Source of the DNA: JABFRZ01 sp964631945
Lineage (GTDB): Bacteria; Planctomycetota; UBA1135; GCA-002686595
Direction: 5' to 3'
NCBI GenBank assembly: GCA_964631945.1
Contig: CAZWAY010000014.1
Span: forward strand, 27,463 to 91,462
DNA length: 64,000 nt
Shown: in pieces, positions 1-8,107 of the stretch
Position numbering within the stretch: position 1 is the first letter of the stretch
Layout of the letters: each line of letters begins with the position of its first letter
The notes under the pieces: model-generated
The model's database searches: none
What the model saw: only the letters and a program-made list of their open reading frames with translations
Told to the model about the DNA's origin: nothing
Made by a program: the position numbers and the translations under genes

Positions 1-331
1 CGTGCAGGGAACCGAGCAGCTCCAGCACCGCCAGCGGCCGCAGCTCGGCCGGGAACGGGAAGCCGTCCGGCAGGTAGCCGAGCCGCCGGCGCGCCGCGCG
101 CGTCTCGATGTCGTCGCCGAAGACCCGCACGCGTCCGCTCGAGGCGCGCTCGATGCCGGCCAGGATGCGCAGCAGCGTGCTCTTGCCCGAGCCGTTCGGG
201 CCGACCAGCCCGAGGCTCTCGCCGGGGGCGAGGGTGAGCTCCAGCCCGGCCAGCACCGTGCGCGTCCGGCCCAGCCAGCCCACGCGGTAGTGCCTGCTCA
301 GGCCGCGAACCTCCAGCGCGCTCTGGCTCAT
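1..331 (-). CDS. ABC transporter ATP-binding protein, N-terminal part (runs off left edge)
   Basis: The first 110 residues of an ABC ATPase are encoded; the rest lies outside the window. The start is the ATG at 331. A Walker A motif GPNGSGKST is visible at about residue 48, and the following text (LLRILAGIERASSGRV) is typical of the region after the P-loop. The segment LGYLPDGFPFPAELRP probably leads into the Q-loop. The protein would energise export or import with a membrane partner that lies off the window, so the substrate is unknown. Nucleotide-binding identity is certain; subfamily (ABC-2/CcmA-like exporter ATPase) is a guess from the short, direct N-terminus. Confidence 0.85.
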   Translation of the reverse strand, partial: MSQSALEVRGLSRHYRVGWLGRTRTVLAGLELTLAPGESLGLVGPNGSGKSTLLRILAGIERASSGRVRVFGDDIETRAARRRLGYLPDGFPFPAELRPLAVLELLGSLH

Positions 332-397
332 CCGTTCCGCTGCATCGGAGACGCCAGTATTGCCGTCGGAGCCCCGCCGGTCCACGCTATCGGGACC

Positions 398-742
398 ATG
401 TTGGCCCGACTGTTCGCGCGCTGGCGCCGTGCGCGCACGCCCATCGAACTCGTCCTGTACACCCGGGCGCACTGTCCGCTGTGCGACGAGATGAAGGCGG
501 TGCTCGCGCGCGCGCGCGTGCGCCCGCCCTTCCGGCTGCGCGAAGTGGACGTGGACGGCGATGCCGAGCTCGTGGCGCGCCACGGGCGCTCGCTGCCGGT
601 GCTGGAGATCGCCGGGCGCGCGGCCTTCAAGGGCCGTCTCCATCCGGCCGAGTTCGCGCGCAAGTACGCGCGCCGCGTGGCCGAGCTGGCGGCCGAGGGG
701 GCGCGCGCGCCGCAGGCGCCCGGAGCGAGCGAGCATGCCTGA
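398..742 (+). CDS. Glutaredoxin-like (thioredoxin-fold) protein with CPLC motif
   Basis: A 114-residue protein with an N-terminal Arg-rich stretch, then a beta strand leading into HCPLCDEM (cysteines 26 and 29) and, near residue 68, the thioredoxin-fold cis-proline context SLPVLE. The size and layout match the glutaredoxin-like DUF836 family of small dithiol oxidoreductases. ATG 398 puts the redox motif near the N-terminus as expected. The gene overlaps the next gene (FHA protein) by 8 bp, so the two are probably co-translated. Target proteins cannot be inferred. Confidence 0.8.
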   Translation: MLARLFARWRRARTPIELVLYTRAHCPLCDEMKAVLARARVRPPFRLREVDVDGDAELVARHGRSLPVLEIAGRAAFKGRLHPAEFARKYARRVAELAAEGARAPQAPGASEHA

Positions 743-1397
743 GCCCGGAGAAGCACGTCTGTTCGTGCTGGCGGGACCGGACCTCGCGCGCTCGTTCGCG
801 CTGGGCGAGCGCACGACCCTGGGGCGGGCCGAGGAGTGCGACGTCGTGCTGCAGGACCGCTCCATCAGTCGCAAGCACGCCGTGCTCGTGCGCCAGGGCG
901 AGCGCTGGTTCGTGCAGGACCTGGGCTCGACCAACGGGGTCTCCAAGGACGGCAAGCGCGGCGAGCGCCTGGAGCTCGGCGACGGCGACGAGTTCAAGCT
1001 GGGCGACCTGCCGCTGCGCCTGCGACTCTCGGCCGCGCCGGCCGCGCAGGAGATCGAGTTCGAGTCCAGCGCACCCGCCGTGGCCAGTCCACCGCGCGTC
1101 GAGGCGCGTCCGGCCGAGCCGAAACCTGCGCGCAGTCCGATGCCGTCCGCGGACGAGGTGGAGATCGAGATCGAGGGCCCGGACGAGCCCGTGTCGGCGC
1201 GTCCCGCCCGCGCGGAACTCGCCGCGACCACCTTCCACGCGCCGCGCGCGGCGCGCCGCACCGGGTTCTTCTCCTCCGATCTCGAGCAGCAGCCCTTCTG
1301 GTTGCGCTGCCTGGTCGCGCTCGGGGTGCTCGTCCTCGGCGCCGGTCTCGCCTATGGCGTTTTCCAGGCCGTGTTGATGCTGCGCGCGGGTCTGTGA
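735..1397 (+). CDS. FHA domain protein with C-terminal membrane anchor
   Basis: This 220-residue protein begins with a forkhead-associated domain (about residues 8-95) that shows the phosphothreonine-binding signature GR near residue 30, RSISRKH near 45 and GSTNGV near 67. A Pro/Ala/Glu-rich linker follows, then one transmembrane helix close to the C-terminus (LVALGVLVLGAGLAYGVF). FHA domains bind phosphothreonine peptides, usually in Ser/Thr kinase signalling. The topology implies a cytoplasmic FHA module tethered to the inner membrane by its tail. No kinase gene lies in this window. Confidence 0.87.
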   Translation: MPEPGEARLFVLAGPDLARSFALGERTTLGRAEECDVVLQDRSISRKHAVLVRQGERWFVQDLGSTNGVSKDGKRGERLELGDGDEFKLGDLPLRLRLSAAPAAQEIEFESSAPAVASPPRVEARPAEPKPARSPMPSADEVEIEIEGPDEPVSARPARAELAATTFHAPRAARRTGFFSSDLEQQPFWLRCLVALGVLVLGAGLAYGVFQAVLMLRAGL

Positions 1398-1453
1398 CGC
1401 GACCAGCGTGCGGTGTTCAGCGTCGGAGGGGCCGAGTAGACTGTCCGGCTCCC

Positions 1454-1477
1454 ATGCCGAGCGGCGAGTGTCCATGA
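1454..1477 (+). other. Possible 7-codon leader ORF coupled to the TPR gene
   Basis: An ATG at 1454 opens a 7-residue frame (MPSGECP) whose TGA stop (1475-1477) overlaps the ATG at 1474 of the downstream TPR lipoprotein. A TAGACT box at 1437-1442 sits 11 nt before this small frame, the same spacing seen before other starts in this window. It could feed ribosomes into the TPR gene by termination-reinitiation. Such short frames also arise by chance. Confidence 0.25.
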
Positions 1478-2934
1478 AGGCGATCGAGGCCAAGGCGACC
1501 GGAACGAGGCGGCCTCCCTACCCGTGTGGCTGGCTCCTGGCCTCGCTGGCGTTCGCCGGAGCGTTGCTCGGCTGCGGCCCGAGCGACCCCGAACCGCCCG
1601 TGCCCGTCAATCTGGCCGAGTTCGATCCGCTGGCTGCGGCGCGCATCAACGAAGCCCTGGCCCACGTGCGCGCCGACCCGCGCCGCGCGCAGGTCTGGGC
1701 CGACCTGGGCGCCACCTACCTCTCCGAGCACCTCAAGGACCTGGCCATCCAGTGTCTGAGGGTGGCCGAGGAGCTCAAGCCGGGCCAGCCGAAGTGGCCT
1801 TACCACGTGGGCGTCATGCTGGCGCGGACCGGCGCGCTCGAGGAGGCCGGCGCGGCGCTGCAGCGCTCGATCGACCTCGAGCCGGGCTATGCGCCGAGCC
1901 ACGCCCGCCTCGGCAAGGTGCACTTCGATCTCGGCGATCTGGACGCGGCCGAACGCTCCTTCCGCCGGGCCACCGAGCTCGATTCGACCTATCCCGGCGG
2001 CTGGGTCGGGCTGGCGCGCGTCGAGCTGCAGCGCGATCACGTGGCCGAGGCCATCGCCATCCTGGAGCGGCTCGCGCGCGAGGACCCGGACAGCCGCACC
2101 TTCCGCCAGCTCCTGGCGACCGCCCGCCGCCAGCTCGACCCCAGCACTCCGCTGGAGCCGGAGAGCGTGCTCGCCGACGAGGAGTTGCAGGTCTGGAACG
2201 ACCCGTGGGCGCTCGAGGCGCGTGCCTTCACGCGCGTGCCGGTCATGCTGCAGATCAACCTGCTGCTCGAGCAGGGCGATCCGAGCGGGGCCCTGGCGTT
2301 GCTGCAGGAAGAGCGGGCGCAGGGTCGCGACGAGAACGAGCTCGCACCGCAGTTCGCGCTGGCGTACATGGGGCTCGGGCAGGCGGAAGAGGCCAGCCGC
2401 GAGCTCGACGCCTTGCTCGCGCGCCAGCCCGACAACGTGCGCGCGCTCATCCTGCGGGCGGGCCTGTTCGAGAAGGCCGGCAACCACCCCGAGGTCGCGC
2501 GCATGCTCACGCGCCTGACCGTCGCGCTGCCGGGGAATGGTCGCGCCTTCGCGCGGCTGGCCGACAAGCTGGCGCAGCTCGGACAGTTCGAGCCGGCTGT
2601 CACGGCCTACCAGCGCGCCCTCGATCTCGGTCTCTCGGGCTACGAGCTGCGCCTCTCGTTCGGGAACTGCCTGATGGCCCTCCGGCGCTGGTCCCAGGCG
2701 ATCCAGCTGTTCGAGGTCATGCTGAGGGAGCGGCCCGACGACGGCGACACCTGGCTGCAGCTCGCGCTCGCGCGCCTGCGTTCCGGGCTGCTGGACGAGG
2801 CCGCGCAGGCCATCGAGCGCGGACGAACCACGGGCAAGGCCCGCCCGCGCCTGGTCGAGAACGTGAGCAAGGCGCTGGATGACGTGCGGGCCCGGCGGGC
2901 AGCGCTCACGACGCCGCGCGAGGGCGACGGATGA
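1474..2934 (+). CDS. TPR-repeat lipoprotein
   Basis: This 486-residue protein starts with a charged N-terminus and a hydrophobic segment (WLLASLAFAGALLGC) that ends in a lipobox-like L-L-G-C, so it is probably a lipoprotein facing the periplasm. The rest is built of tetratricopeptide repeats; recurring patterns such as YHVGVMLARTGALEEAG and ARLGKVHFDLGDLDAAERSF are spaced about 34 residues apart. TPRs serve as protein-binding scaffolds. The stop overlaps the next start by 4 bp (ATGA). Pairs of a TPR protein with an FG-GAP/ASPIC protein recur in Planctomycetota, which suggests joint function at the cell surface. Confidence 0.85.
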   Translation: MKAIEAKATGTRRPPYPCGWLLASLAFAGALLGCGPSDPEPPVPVNLAEFDPLAAARINEALAHVRADPRRAQVWADLGATYLSEHLKDLAIQCLRVAEELKPGQPKWPYHVGVMLARTGALEEAGAALQRSIDLEPGYAPSHARLGKVHFDLGDLDAAERSFRRATELDSTYPGGWVGLARVELQRDHVAEAIAILERLAREDPDSRTFRQLLATARRQLDPSTPLEPESVLADEELQVWNDPWALEARAFTRVPVMLQINLLLEQGDPSGALALLQEERAQGRDENELAPQFALAYMGLGQAEEASRELDALLARQPDNVRALILRAGLFEKAGNHPEVARMLTRLTVALPGNGRAFARLADKLAQLGQFEPAVTAYQRALDLGLSGYELRLSFGNCLMALRRWSQAIQLFEVMLRERPDDGDTWLQLALARLRSGLLDEAAQAIERGRTTGKARPRLVENVSKALDDVRARRAALTTPREGDG

Positions 2935-4634
2935 AGGCGAGCGCGGCAGAGCTTGCGCTGTGGCTCGCACTCGGAACGGCCGCCTGCGGCCAGGCGCCCT
3001 CGCCTCCAGGTCCCGCGGCGCCCGCTGGCGGATCCCAAGCGCCCTGGTTGGTGGACGAGGCCCAGGCGCGCGGCCTGGACTTCACCTGGCATTCGGGCCA
3101 CCGCGACAAGCACTACTTCCCCGAGATCATCGGCGGCGGCGCCGCGCTCTTCGATCTGGAGGGCGATGGCGACCTGGACGCCTACCTCGTGCAGGGCGGG
3201 GCGCTCACGGCGCCGCCGGCCGAGCAACCCGCCAACCAGCTGTTCGAGAACCGCGGCGCGGGCCGCTTCACCGACATCAGCGCCGGGAGCGGAGCCGAGG
3301 ACCGCAGCTACGGCATGGGCGTGGCCGCGGGCGACGCCGACGACGACGGGCGCACCGATCTGTACGTGACCAACGTGGGGCCGAACGTGCTGCTCGGGAA
3401 CGTCGGCGCCGGCCGCTTCGAGGACCGCACCCTGGCGGCGGGCGTGGGTGAGCCCCTGTGGAGCACGAGCGCGGCCTTCGTCGACTACGACCGCGACGGC
3501 GACCTCGACCTGTACGTGGCCAACTACGTGGGCTGGACGCTGGAGAGCGAGCGCGTGTGCTACACGCAGCCGCACCCCGAGGACTACTGCTCGCCCAACT
3601 CCTACGCCTCACCGGCACCCGACACGCTCTACCGCAACGAGGGCGCCGGCATCTTCAAGGACGTCTCCGCGGCAGCCGGGATCCGCGCGACGCGCGGCAA
3701 CGGCCTCGGGATCGTGTGCGCCGACTTCGACTCGGACGGCTGGACCGATCTGTTCGTGGCCAACGACGGCAGCCTGAACCTCCTGTGGCGCAACCTGCGC
3801 GATGGCACCTTCGAGGACGTGGCCATCGAGAGCGGCGTGGCCGTGGACCAGGAGGGCCGCAAGAAGGCCGGCATGGGCGTGCTGGCGGCCGATTTCGACT
3901 TCGACGGGGACGAGGACCTGCTGGTGGTGAACCTCGGTGGCGAGACCGATTCGTTCTACCGCAACGACGGCACGCACTTCTCCGATCGCACGCAGCTCTT
4001 CGGGCTGGGCGGGACCAGTCGCACGTTCACGCGCTTCGGTGTGGCCAGCGCGGACTTCGACCAGGACGGCTGGCTCGATCTGTACGAGTCCAACGGCCGC
4101 GTGACGCGCCGGCCGGAGTCCTCCGATGAGCAGGCCTTCGACGAGGCCAACCTCCTGTTCCGCGGTACGCCCGCGGGCAAGTTCGAGGAAGTGCTGCCGC
4201 GCGGCGGCACGGCCGAGCTCTTGGTCGCCACCAGTCGGGCCGCGGCCTTCGGCGACGTCGATGGCGACGGCGCGCTCGACGTGCTGGTGGTGAACCGCGA
4301 TGCGCCCGCGTACCTGCTGCTGAACCGCGTGCCCGCGCGCGGGGCCTGGATCCGCTTCCAGGTGCGCGAGCGCAGCGGCCGCGACGCCCTGGGCGCGGAG
4401 CTGCGCATCGAGCACGGGGGCCGTGTGCTCCTGCGCACCGTGCGCAGTGCCTACAGCTACTGCGCGGCCAACGACCCCAGCGTGCACCTCGGCCTCGGCC
4501 AGGCGACGGGCGTCGGGGCGGTGAACGTCACCTGGGCCGACGGCGAGCGCGAGCGTTTTCCCGGCCCCTACGCGGCCGGGACCGTGCACCAGCTCCGGCG
4601 TGGAGCCGGCGAGCCGCTCGCGCCCGGGCGCTGA
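2931..4634 (+). CDS. FG-GAP/VCBS repeat protein with C-terminal ASPIC/UnbV domain (CRTAC1-like)
   Basis: A 567-residue secreted protein. The N-terminus has a hydrophobic segment ending in AACGQ, compatible with a lipoprotein signal. At least six calcium-loop VCBS/FG-GAP repeats are visible (DLEGDGDLDAYL, DYDRDGDLDLYV, DFDSDGWTDLFV, DFDFDGDEDLLV, DFDQDGWLDLYE, DVDGDGALDVLV), which should fold as a beta-propeller. The final 100 residues (LGAELRIEHGGRVLLR ... YSYCAANDPSVHLGLG) match the ASPIC/UnbV domain, as in human CRTAC1. Likely role: cell-surface or adhesive protein binding calcium. Translationally coupled to the TPR lipoprotein through a 4-bp overlap. Confidence 0.9.
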   Translation: MKASAAELALWLALGTAACGQAPSPPGPAAPAGGSQAPWLVDEAQARGLDFTWHSGHRDKHYFPEIIGGGAALFDLEGDGDLDAYLVQGGALTAPPAEQPANQLFENRGAGRFTDISAGSGAEDRSYGMGVAAGDADDDGRTDLYVTNVGPNVLLGNVGAGRFEDRTLAAGVGEPLWSTSAAFVDYDRDGDLDLYVANYVGWTLESERVCYTQPHPEDYCSPNSYASPAPDTLYRNEGAGIFKDVSAAAGIRATRGNGLGIVCADFDSDGWTDLFVANDGSLNLLWRNLRDGTFEDVAIESGVAVDQEGRKKAGMGVLAADFDFDGDEDLLVVNLGGETDSFYRNDGTHFSDRTQLFGLGGTSRTFTRFGVASADFDQDGWLDLYESNGRVTRRPESSDEQAFDEANLLFRGTPAGKFEEVLPRGGTAELLVATSRAAAFGDVDGDGALDVLVVNRDAPAYLLLNRVPARGAWIRFQVRERSGRDALGAELRIEHGGRVLLRTVRSAYSYCAANDPSVHLGLGQATGVGAVNVTWADGERERFPGPYAAGTVHQLRRGAGEPLAPGR

Positions 4635-4638
4635 GACC

Positions 4639-5736
4639 CTAGTCCGGTCGCGCGGCCACGCTCCAGGCCGAGACCAGCGCGCGCGCGCTGGCGTCCCAGC
4701 TGAAGCGCGCGGCCCACGCGGCGTGTTCGTCCAGCGTGGCCGCGTCGCTGGCGAGCGCGGTTCGCAGCGCGCGCGCGCAGCCGGCGGCGTCGTCGGGCGC
4801 GAAGCGCGGCACGCCGGGGCCGGCCACCTCGGGCAGGGCACCCGCGTCGGCGATGGCGAGCGGCGCGCGCGCGCGCTGGGCCTCCAGCACGCCGATCCCG
4901 AAGCCCTCCAGGCGCGAGGGGATCACGACCGCGGCGCAGCGCGCGTAGAGGCCGGCCAGTTCCGGCTCGGGCACGGGTCCGAGGAAACGCACGCGCGCCG
5001 CGAGCCCGAGGGCCTGAGCGCGCGCGCGCAGGCGCGCCTCCTCGTCGTCCTTGGCGGCGCCGGCCAGCTCGAGATCGGGCAAGCCCGGGTCGGCCGCCAG
5101 GGCCGCCAGCAGCAGCTCCAGGTTCTTGCGCGGCTCGAGGTGTCCGACGTGCAGCAGCGCCGCCCCCGGCGCGCGCGCACGCGGCAGGACGGGCAGGTGA
5201 TCGCCCGCGTTCGGGACCACGAATACCTGGCGCGGCTGGAAGCGCGCCGCGAGCTCGGCGCGGACGGTCTCGCTGACCGTGAGCACGGCGCGCGCCGCGC
5301 GCACGGCGGCGCCGATCACGCTGCGCGCGAAGAAGCGCCGCGAGAAGGGCGTGTGCGCGAGGGCCAGCGCGCGCAGGTCGTGCAGCGTGAGCGTGAACGG
5401 CGCCCCGAGCGCGCGCGGCGCGGGCAGGTGGGCCGTGTGCACCAGATCGAACGGCCGGCCGCGCGCGCGCGCCTCCGCCAGCGCGCGTCGCAGGGCCGCG
5501 CCCTCGCGCGCGGCACGCGCCAGCGGTGGGCCGCTCGGCACGTCGCTGGCCAGGCGCTCGATGCCCTCGCCCAGCTCCAGCGCGAGCCCATCGCGACCCA
5601 CCAAGAGCGCCAGGCCGCCGCCCGACGCCTGCAGGAGCCGCGCCGCACGCGGCAGGAGTTCCTGGTTGTGCCGGCGCACGCCGCCCGGGCCCTGGGCCAG
5701 CGGCGCGGCCGCGACCAGCACGCGCGGCGCGCTCAC
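4639..5736 (-). CDS. Glycosyltransferase family 1/4 (GT-B)
   Basis: A 365-residue GT-B glycosyltransferase. The N-terminal Rossmann half contains GGVRRHNQELL, and the C-terminal half holds HVGHLEPRKNLELLLAAL and PSRLEGFGIGVLEAQ, the nucleotide-sugar-binding region with its E-x7-E-like signature. The GTG start at 5736 overlaps the stop of the upstream gene (GTGA), so it is translated from the same message as the glycosyltransferase at 5733-6776. It probably adds a sugar to lipopolysaccharide core or another surface glycan on the cytoplasmic face. Donor and acceptor cannot be told from sequence. Confidence 0.87.
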   Translation of the reverse strand: MSAPRVLVAAAPLAQGPGGVRRHNQELLPRAARLLQASGGGLALLVGRDGLALELGEGIERLASDVPSGPPLARAAREGAALRRALAEARARGRPFDLVHTAHLPAPRALGAPFTLTLHDLRALALAHTPFSRRFFARSVIGAAVRAARAVLTVSETVRAELAARFQPRQVFVVPNAGDHLPVLPRARAPGAALLHVGHLEPRKNLELLLAALAADPGLPDLELAGAAKDDEEARLRARAQALGLAARVRFLGPVPEPELAGLYARCAAVVIPSRLEGFGIGVLEAQRARAPLAIADAGALPEVAGPGVPRFAPDDAAGCARALRTALASDAATLDEHAAWAARFSWDASARALVSAWSVAARPD

Positions 5737-6776
5737 GCCAGCTCTCGCCACAGCGCCGCGACCTGCCTGGCCGCGGCGTCCCAGCTGAACTCGCGCGCGC
5801 GTTCGAGCCCGCGCGCGCGCAGCTCGGCCCGCTCCACGCGCGCGCGCTCCAGCCCGTCCGCGACCGAGCCCGGCGAGCGCGCATCGACCACGATCCCGGC
5901 CGCGCCCGCGACCTCGGCCTGGGCGCTCGCGCGCGGGACGAGCACCGGCGTGGCGCAGGCCATGGCCTCCAGCACCGGCAGGCCGAAGCCCTCCGAGTGC
6001 GAGAGCACGGGCACCGCGCGCGCGAGCCGGTACAGCGCGGGCAGGTCGGCCTCGGCCACCTCGTCGAGCATCGTCACCCAGCGCGCGAGGCCGAGCTTCG
6101 AGGCCAGGCCGAGGTCGCTGCGCAGCTGCGGGCTGTCGCCGCCGGTCACAAGCACCCGCAGCGGCTCGGCCCCGCGTTGCTTGCGCTCCGCCAGCGCGTA
6201 CAGCAGCGTCGCCAGGTTCTTCTTGGGGCGCACGGCGCCCGGACAGAACACGAAGGGCTCCTCGCCCAGGCGGTAGCGCGTCAGCGCGGCCTCGTCCACG
6301 ACCCCGGGCGGCGGTTCGGCGCGGAAGGAATCGTCCACGCCCCACGGCACGACGCGGATCCGGTTGCGCCGGACCAGCGCGCCGCGCGCGAGATCTGCGG
6401 CCACGTGCGCGCTCGGGCACACCACGCGCGCCGCGCGCAGGGAGCCGAGCGCGGCCCACAGGTAGTGCGCGGCGTCGGCGTTCTCGCGCACGCCGTGGCG
6501 CCAGGGCAGCTCGTGCACGGTCTGCACCCGCGCGCCCTTCCCGCGCCAGGGAAAGGCCGAGGTGAAGGAGTGCAGCCCCGCCAGCCCGAGCTCGCCCACC
6601 GCGCGCGGTAGCTCGCGCCGGCGCCAGCGGCGCAGGTCGGTCCCACGCGCGGGAGCCAGGCGCACGACCTCGAGCTCCGCGCGCCGCTCCAGGGCCTCCA
6701 CCAGGCTGCGCACGACCCGTTCGAGCCCGCGTGAATGCGGGTGGGTGAGGGCCGAGGTATCGAAGCCGACACGCAT
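5733..6776 (-). CDS. Glycosyltransferase family 1/4 (GT-B)
   Basis: A 347-residue GT-B enzyme beginning MRVGFDTSAL. Diagnostic stretches are FVFCPGAVRPKKNLATLL (donor-domain start) and LSHSEGFGLPVLEAMACATPV (E-x7-E signature). It resembles the mannosyltransferase-like proteins of O-antigen clusters. The ATG at 6776 is preceded on the minus strand by a TACCCT box 12 nt upstream and no Shine-Dalgarno sequence, suggesting a leaderless transcript that also carries the downstream GT-B gene. Confidence 0.88.
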   Translation of the reverse strand: MRVGFDTSALTHPHSRGLERVVRSLVEALERRAELEVVRLAPARGTDLRRWRRRELPRAVGELGLAGLHSFTSAFPWRGKGARVQTVHELPWRHGVRENADAAHYLWAALGSLRAARVVCPSAHVAADLARGALVRRNRIRVVPWGVDDSFRAEPPPGVVDEAALTRYRLGEEPFVFCPGAVRPKKNLATLLYALAERKQRGAEPLRVLVTGGDSPQLRSDLGLASKLGLARWVTMLDEVAEADLPALYRLARAVPVLSHSEGFGLPVLEAMACATPVLVPRASAQAEVAGAAGIVVDARSPGSVADGLERARVERAELRARGLERAREFSWDAAARQVAALWRELA

Positions 6777-6788
6777 GTGCTGGGCCGC

Positions 6789-6794
6789 AGGGTA
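6789..6794 (-). promoter_or_regulatory. -10-like TACCCT box close to a start codon
   Basis: On the minus strand TACCCT ends 12 nt before the ATG at 6776. No Shine-Dalgarno sequence intervenes. Fits the recurrent TANNNT pattern of this window. Confidence 0.4.
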
Positions 6795-6902
6795 GCGAGG
6801 GCGGCGACCGGGACCACGGTCGATCCCGGCGGGGAGAATCCGGCCGGCGCGATCGCGGGTGGGACCTGGACTCTCCCGATTCGACGCCGGAGAATCGCGG
6901 GC

Positions 6903-7364
6903 GTGAGGGGGAAGCCGTGCGTGCTGTTCCTGTGCGTCGCGAACTCCTCGCGTAGCCAGATGGCCGAGGGCTGGCTGCGGCACCTGACGCGCCAGCGCGT
7001 GCAGGCGCTTTCCGCCGGCACCCATCCGAGCGCGGTCCATCCGCTGGCCGTGCGCGTCATGGCCGAGGTCGGCGTGGACCTCTCGCGCCACACGGCCGAT
7101 CCCCTGGGCGCGCACCTCGAGGATCCGCCGCACCTGGTGATCGCGGTGTGCAGCGCGGCCGCCGCGTGCTGTCCGACCCTGCCGGGACGCCTGCCGATGC
7201 TCTCGTGGCCGTTCGAGGAGCCGGGTGCGCAGCGCGGCGGCGAGCTCGAGCTCCTGCGCGCCTTCCGCGCCACGCGCGATGCGCTCGCCCAGCGCCTCAC
7301 GGCCTGGATCGAGTGCGGCTACCCCGGGCTGCCGGCCGAGGCCCTGGCCCTGTTCGCGCGCTGA
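6903..7364 (+). CDS. Arsenate reductase / low-molecular-weight phosphatase family protein
   Basis: A 153-residue LMW-PTP-fold protein. The P-loop C-V-A-N-S-S-R (residues 11-17, CX5R) is at the N-terminus and is followed by SQMAEGWLRH. A later AVCSAAAACCP segment resembles the redox cysteine pair of thioredoxin-coupled ArsC enzymes, which suggests arsenate reductase over tyrosine phosphatase. GTG 6903 is the best start, since upstream in-frame text is not conserved-looking. It is transcribed against the surrounding glycan genes, and its 3' end overlaps the kinase gene at 7319 by 46 bp tail to tail. No other arsenic gene is nearby. Confidence 0.8.
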   Translation: MRGKPCVLFLCVANSSRSQMAEGWLRHLTRQRVQALSAGTHPSAVHPLAVRVMAEVGVDLSRHTADPLGAHLEDPPHLVIAVCSAAAACCPTLPGRLPMLSWPFEEPGAQRGGELELLRAFRATRDALAQRLTAWIECGYPGLPAEALALFAR

Positions 7365-8107
7365 CGCAGGCGCCGCGCCGCGCGCCGCCACAGCTCGCGG
7401 GCCTCGGGGCCGAGGCGCGCCGTGCTCGTGTAGGCCGCCAGGAAGCGCGCCGCGTCGCCACGCGTGACGCCATGGGCGCGCGCCGAACCGAACAGCGCCG
7501 CCAGGTCCTTGATGCGCCAGCGCGCGCGCGCCGGGGAGCTCGGCCGTGCACGGTGCAGGTCCAGCAGGAAGAGTTCGAAGTCCCCGCCCGGCGCGCGGCG
7601 CAGGAAGACGTGGTCGAGGTACAGGTCGCGGTGCGCCAGCCCGGCCGCGTGCAGGCGCGCGACGAGCAGGCCCAGGCGGCGCGCCAGTTCCCGACGGAAG
7701 CGCGTATCGAGTGATGCGCCGTGCGCGAGTCGCGCGCTCAGGCGCTCGGCGCCCTGCAGTTCCTCGGTCACCACGAACGAGCGCCGCGCGGCCGGGTTCG
7801 CGCCCAGCACGCCCCATGCCGCCAGCGCCGGGGCCGGGATCGCCAGCGCGGCGCAGCGCTCGAGCGCGCGCACCTCGGGCGTCGCGTCGACCACCGCGCG
7901 CTTGGCCTGCAGCCAGTTCTTCGCGATCTCGCCCCAGCCCACCCCGGCGTGCGTCTTGACGTAGAAGCGCAGCCCGCCGCGCTCGAAGGCGGCCGTGCGC
8001 CGCGCGCCGTCGCGGCTCTGCTTCACGGTGCGCTGCCCGAGCGCGAGGAAGTCCTCGAAGGCCAGGGCGCCGAACAGCGCGCGCAGGTCGGGGCGGATCC
8101 AGATCAT
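7319..8107 (-). CDS. Lipopolysaccharide core kinase-like protein (WaaP/RfaP, Kdo kinase superfamily)
   Basis: A 262-residue protein kinase-like fold. The catalytic-loop motif HRDLYLDHVFL near residue 173 and a DFG-equivalent LLDLHRAR near 197 match the WaaP/InaA/Kdo-kinase family, which phosphorylates sugars of lipopolysaccharide core. The N-terminal VKTHAGVGWGEIAKN includes a likely ATP-binding lysine. The ATG at 8107 overlaps the stop of the WaaG-like glycosyltransferase by 4 bp, the same partnership as waaG-waaP in Gram-negative core clusters. Likely cytoplasmic, acting on nascent core. The 3' end overlaps the ArsC-like gene on the other strand. Confidence 0.82.
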   Translation of the reverse strand: MIWIRPDLRALFGALAFEDFLALGQRTVKQSRDGARRTAAFERGGLRFYVKTHAGVGWGEIAKNWLQAKRAVVDATPEVRALERCAALAIPAPALAAWGVLGANPAARRSFVVTEELQGAERLSARLAHGASLDTRFRRELARRLGLLVARLHAAGLAHRDLYLDHVFLRRAPGGDFELFLLDLHRARPSSPARARWRIKDLAALFGSARAHGVTRGDAARFLAAYTSTARLGPEARELWRRAARRLRQRANRARASAGSPG

